Assembly: GCF_013283855.1 (NCBI RefSeq)
Contig: NZ_CP054056.1
Coordinates: forward strand, 992,001-1,056,000
Source: Aquiluna borgnonia
GTDB taxonomy: Bacteria > Actinomycetota > Actinomycetes > Actinomycetales > Microbacteriaceae
Direction: 5' to 3'
Length of the DNA stretch: 64,000 nucleotides
Part shown: positions 61,547 through 64,000 of the stretch, one piece after another
Layout of the letters: the number at the start of each line of letters is the position of its first letter
How positions within the stretch are numbered: the first letter of the stretch is position 1
Translations under genes and position numbers: made by a program
The notes under the pieces: generated by a model
Database searches by the model: none
What the model was told of the DNA's origin: nothing
Seen by the model: the letters and a program-made list of their open reading frames with translations, nothing else

Positions 61547-63315
61547 CACTTTGTAGTGACTGTCACTTTGGCGTCCGAGAGGCTAGAGGTAACGGGTACG
61601 GCCGCTATTTCGTAGGTTCGTTGGGGGTCAACTTTTTTGGCCAAAGCACAGGTCGCCTTCGCCCTGGCAAGTGCCAGTTGCCGATCGCTTAATTTGCGGA
61701 ATGCTCCAGAGCAGGTGACCGACTTATTTGCATTCGTAGTCGCCAAGAGCGTCCTGACTTCCCCCTGCTGTTTAGAGGTCAGTGTCGTTGTTCTGCCAAT
61801 GAATTTTGCGAGCACCTTTGCTTTGGGCTGCGAGAGTCTGACTTGAATTTTGTTTTCTGAAAATGTAAATCCGTAGGCTGCCAGCTTGAGCCAGCCGTCC
61901 TTCTCAGAGACAACGGTTGAAGCCACCTTCTGCTCACCGGATGTTCCCACGACAGTGACGTTGGCCGATACCGGGGCATTGCTGTAGCGGTAGAGACATC
62001 TAGCGACCTCGCTCTTGAGCAGCAGATCGTAAGTGCCCTCGAACTCCGTCTTCCCGTCCGGCAGGTAGTGCATTCCAGCCACCTTGTAGTTCAGGAAGCC
62101 ATCTTTGAATTGGGGGGGTGCCATTCCCTCAAAAGTCGTGGCGTTGGTGAAAACCATTCCCGCCACTCCATAGTCCTGGTAGCAGGGGTTGCCTAAATCA
62201 GAACCAATGGCTGCCACTCGCCAAAATGTATTTTGGCCGCTCGCGGCGTCACCCGTGTGTTCACGAAGCACGTCAAGACTCTTGAGGGCCGGCTCGTAGT
62301 AGGGCTTGGTCATGTGAAATTGGGTGCCCTCCCTGGTGAAACCGAGCTTCTCGCGTAGCCCTGAGGCGTTGTCGAAAACCACGGCAACCTGCGGGACGGA
62401 GATTGGGTTCGCATCCAGCTCCAGCACTGTTGCAGAACCATCCTTGGTGACGTTGAGGGCAGGGTCTGAGACTCGACCGTTGAAAAACTTTCCGATGGGG
62501 GGTTTACTTCTGATGGTCAAACCGATGCGAAGTCCCTCAGGGTGGTCGATTTTGACACCGCAACCCTGTTTGTCTTCCCACACGCAGGGCCTAAAGGGCC
62601 GATACCAATTACCAACGCCCGGCGAGGTTGAGAGGGGCGTAAAGCCTAGAGGCGGCACTCTCCTCCCAGGATCGCCTTCCACGTAAGGCTCCACCTGCAT
62701 GGCAAATTCGTAGGCCAGGTAGTTCTTGCCCCTGCTTGGTGCTTGAGAGCTTGGCCGGTCCACCTCGAGATTTCTAAATTCCGCAGAACCAAAAACTGCG
62801 ACCTTGAGCCCCTCAAATCCCGACCCGGGGCCGGCTTCCCAAAGTGACGTCGTGCCACCCTCAGGAACTCCGTGAGATTCAACAGCCGGCGTAGTGTTCC
62901 CCTCAACTGAACGAATTAATTTGGCTGAAACCTTTTGTTCTCCGACCCGGTAGAGACGAACGTCCGAAATGCACCAGTCGCTGGCGTCCGTCTCGCAGAC
63001 TGGCATAGCCAGGCTAAAGCGCAGGACCTCGAAACCATTGGGCTGCTCAGAGCGCGGCGTGGAGGCATCAAGCAAAGATTCAAAGCAAGGATCTACCCCG
63101 AGGGCACGGCAATCCGCGGAGTGCGTCCCATACTCAGTCTTGGTCTCGAGATTCACAACCGATGGTGAGCCAAAGTTGTAGTCCTCCCGGATTTCAAAGA
63201 CGGTCTTAGCCTGCTGGTAGACGTTGCCTGGCTCAAAAACCCAAGGTTCGGCCGAGGCACTCTGCCCCATAACTAAAAGTGATAGTCCTGCCGACAAGGC
63301 CCAGGTTGATTTTTT
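61546..63315 (-). CDS. Secreted paralogue family member E, function unknown
   Basis: About 589 residues with signal peptide from ATG 63315 (KKSTWALSAGLSLLVMGQSASA, split here as KKSTWALSAG and GQSASA). GGGGGCAA precedes it. Features in order: paired Cys segments (DCRALGVDPC, VCETDASDWC), PCVWEDKQGCGVK, IGKFFNGRVSDP, PCYQDYGVAGMVFTNA, DGFLNYKVAGMHYLPDG, ARCLYRYSNAPVSANV, KDGWLKLAAYGFTFSE, CSGAFRKLSDRQLALA. The most diverged of the four clear paralogues except B. Opposite strand to C and D. Confidence 0.8.
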   Translation of the reverse strand, partial: KKSTWALSAGLSLLVMGQSASAEPWVFEPGNVYQQAKTVFEIREDYNFGSPSVVNLETKTEYGTHSADCRALGVDPCFESLLDASTPRSEQPNGFEVLRFSLAMPVCETDASDWCISDVRLYRVGEQKVSAKLIRSVEGNTTPAVESHGVPEGGTTSLWEAGPGSGFEGLKVAVFGSAEFRNLEVDRPSSQAPSRGKNYLAYEFAMQVEPYVEGDPGRRVPPLGFTPLSTSPGVGNWYRPFRPCVWEDKQGCGVKIDHPEGLRIGLTIRSKPPIGKFFNGRVSDPALNVTKDGSATVLELDANPISVPQVAVVFDNASGLREKLGFTREGTQFHMTKPYYEPALKSLDVLREHTGDAASGQNTFWRVAAIGSDLGNPCYQDYGVAGMVFTNATTFEGMAPPQFKDGFLNYKVAGMHYLPDGKTEFEGTYDLLLKSEVARCLYRYSNAPVSANVTVVGTSGEQKVASTVVSEKDGWLKLAAYGFTFSENKIQVRLSQPKAKVLAKFIGRTTTLTSKQQGEVRTLLATTNANKSVTCSGAFRKLSDRQLALARAKATCALAKKVDPQRTYEIAAVPVTSSLSDAKVTVTTK

Positions 63316-63435
63316 CATTTGCCCCCAAGTGAAGTACTCGGACAAAGGTTAGCCAGTTGGTTAGTAAACGAGCTGAATCGACCTGAAGTTTTGACCGATA
63401 ATTGACCTATTAGTTTGTGCACGAAGGGGCGGCTT

Positions 63436-64000
63436 TTGTCGGAAAAAACAACGGTCTCCGACCTGATGGTTAAAGGCGCCTTTCGTTCCCTAATCGAGTC
63501 TGAAACGGCCGATGAATTTTGCCGAGCGATGGCCCTCAATGTTTTTCAACCGCTGGGGGTTTTGGCCACCTATCTGGCACGCCTGGACTCGGATAATCGA
63601 ATTTCCATGCTTGGTTCATTCGGTTACTCTCAGCAGCGAGTGACAAATACGGGTAGGCCGTCAATTTGGGAGCCCATGGCCATTACCGACACCATCCGAA
63701 GCGGCAAGGTGACAATTTTTGAATCCTGGGATCTCTATGTCGATCGCTATCCGGACAAGGCCCACCTTGCTTCACCCGGCGAGGCATTCCTGTGTCTTCC
63801 TCTTCGCTTCAGAGGCTCAGTAGCGGGAGGGTTTGGAGTCACATTTGACCGGGCTCTGACCGGTGTCAATCTTGATTTGGGTCTGTGGGAGACCCTCGCT
63901 CTGGCGGGGGAAGTATTTTTTGCCTATCGGTGGTCTCAAGAGATGGAGCGCAACCCTATCCCGCTAAGCGATTATGGTGAGGATGTGAAGTTTGCGTTCG
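63436..64000 (+). CDS. GAF-like regulatory protein, 3' end outside window
   Basis: Open to the right edge, so the true end is unknown. Probable start TTG 63436 with GAAGGGG 6 nt upstream, or ATG 63466. The first part (about residues 11-170) looks like a small-ligand GAF domain: ALNVFQPLGVLATYLARLD, IWEPMAITDTIRSGKV and FLCLPLRFRGSVAGGFGVTFD. In actinobacteria such proteins often continue into a LuxR-type HTH or other output domain, which cannot be seen here. Divergent from paralogue E. Confidence 0.65.
   Translation, partial: MSEKTTVSDLMVKGAFRSLIESETADEFCRAMALNVFQPLGVLATYLARLDSDNRISMLGSFGYSQQRVTNTGRPSIWEPMAITDTIRSGKVTIFESWDLYVDRYPDKAHLASPGEAFLCLPLRFRGSVAGGFGVTFDRALTGVNLDLGLWETLALAGEVFFAYRWSQEMERNPIPLSDYGEDVKFAF

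Overview
The window is chromosomal DNA of a high-GC Gram-positive bacterium. It most resembles a small, pigmented, freshwater Microbacteriaceae of the Rhodoluna/Aquiluna (Luna) type. Reasons: a WhiB protein, a corynebacterial-style split lycopene cyclase plus lycopene elongase set, a Brp/Blh retinal-forming dioxygenase as in actinorhodopsin-bearing actinobacteria, many GTG/TTG starts, and dense gene packing with ATGA/GTGA/TAATG overlaps. I see no transposase, phage gene, rRNA or CRISPR array. No stretch above about 300 bases lacks a gene. The longest gaps (roughly 100-200 bp) hold tRNAs, terminators, operators or divergent promoters.

1-6.6 kb: a minus-strand envelope and leucine operon (leuC, leuD, murA, plsC, gpsA, ddl) runs towards the 3' end of a DUF3515-like lipoprotein gene. 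6.6-10.1 kb: MFS exporter, tRNA-Glu(CTC), lipid kinase, metallo-beta-lactamase-fold protein, small membrane protein and tRNA-Gln(CTG). 10.1-14.5 kb: operon leuB-ilvE-FAH hydrolase-gltX-tRNA-Gln. 14.6-20.6 kb: a reactive-sulfur module. A CstR-like repressor is followed by two rhodaneses and a CoA-disulfide-reductase/rhodanese fusion, with a divergent rhodanese lipoprotein. A second matching operator lies near 20.07 kb in front of a 40-residue Cys-rich protein gene; serA lies in between. 20.7-25.7 kb: ilvD-ilvB-ilvN-ilvC operon ending in a strong terminator.

25.7-36 kb: pigment region. crtB-crtI-crtYe-crtYf-crtEb (predicted C50 carotenoid) is followed about 5 kb later by a separate beta-cyclase pair (crtYc/crtYd) divergent from blh (retinal). 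Between them sit sulfur amino-acid enzymes, a VOC protein and a LysE exporter. 36-49 kb: mixed metabolism and DNA maintenance, including a photolyase-like protein with swapped domain order and a possible Fe-S cluster, an SRA-like modified-DNA reader, a cytochrome-b5-like lipoprotein, tRNA-Lys(CTT), two BCP peroxiredoxins (one at 35.6 kb), WhiB, a galactose operon, nicotinamidase, PBP4 and a CopC-like protein. 49-51 kb: Ktr/Trk potassium uptake.

51-64 kb: the most unusual part. Five large secreted proteins, four clear paralogues and one diverged relative, lie on both strands around 52.3-63.3 kb. Two tandem copies share an almost identical 3' end. I do not recognise the family. Within it lie a DCC-family protein and a sucrose-phosphorylase-like GH13 gene with two LacI-type operator sequences. 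A tiny membrane peptide gene is coupled to the last paralogue. The window ends inside a GAF-like regulatory gene.
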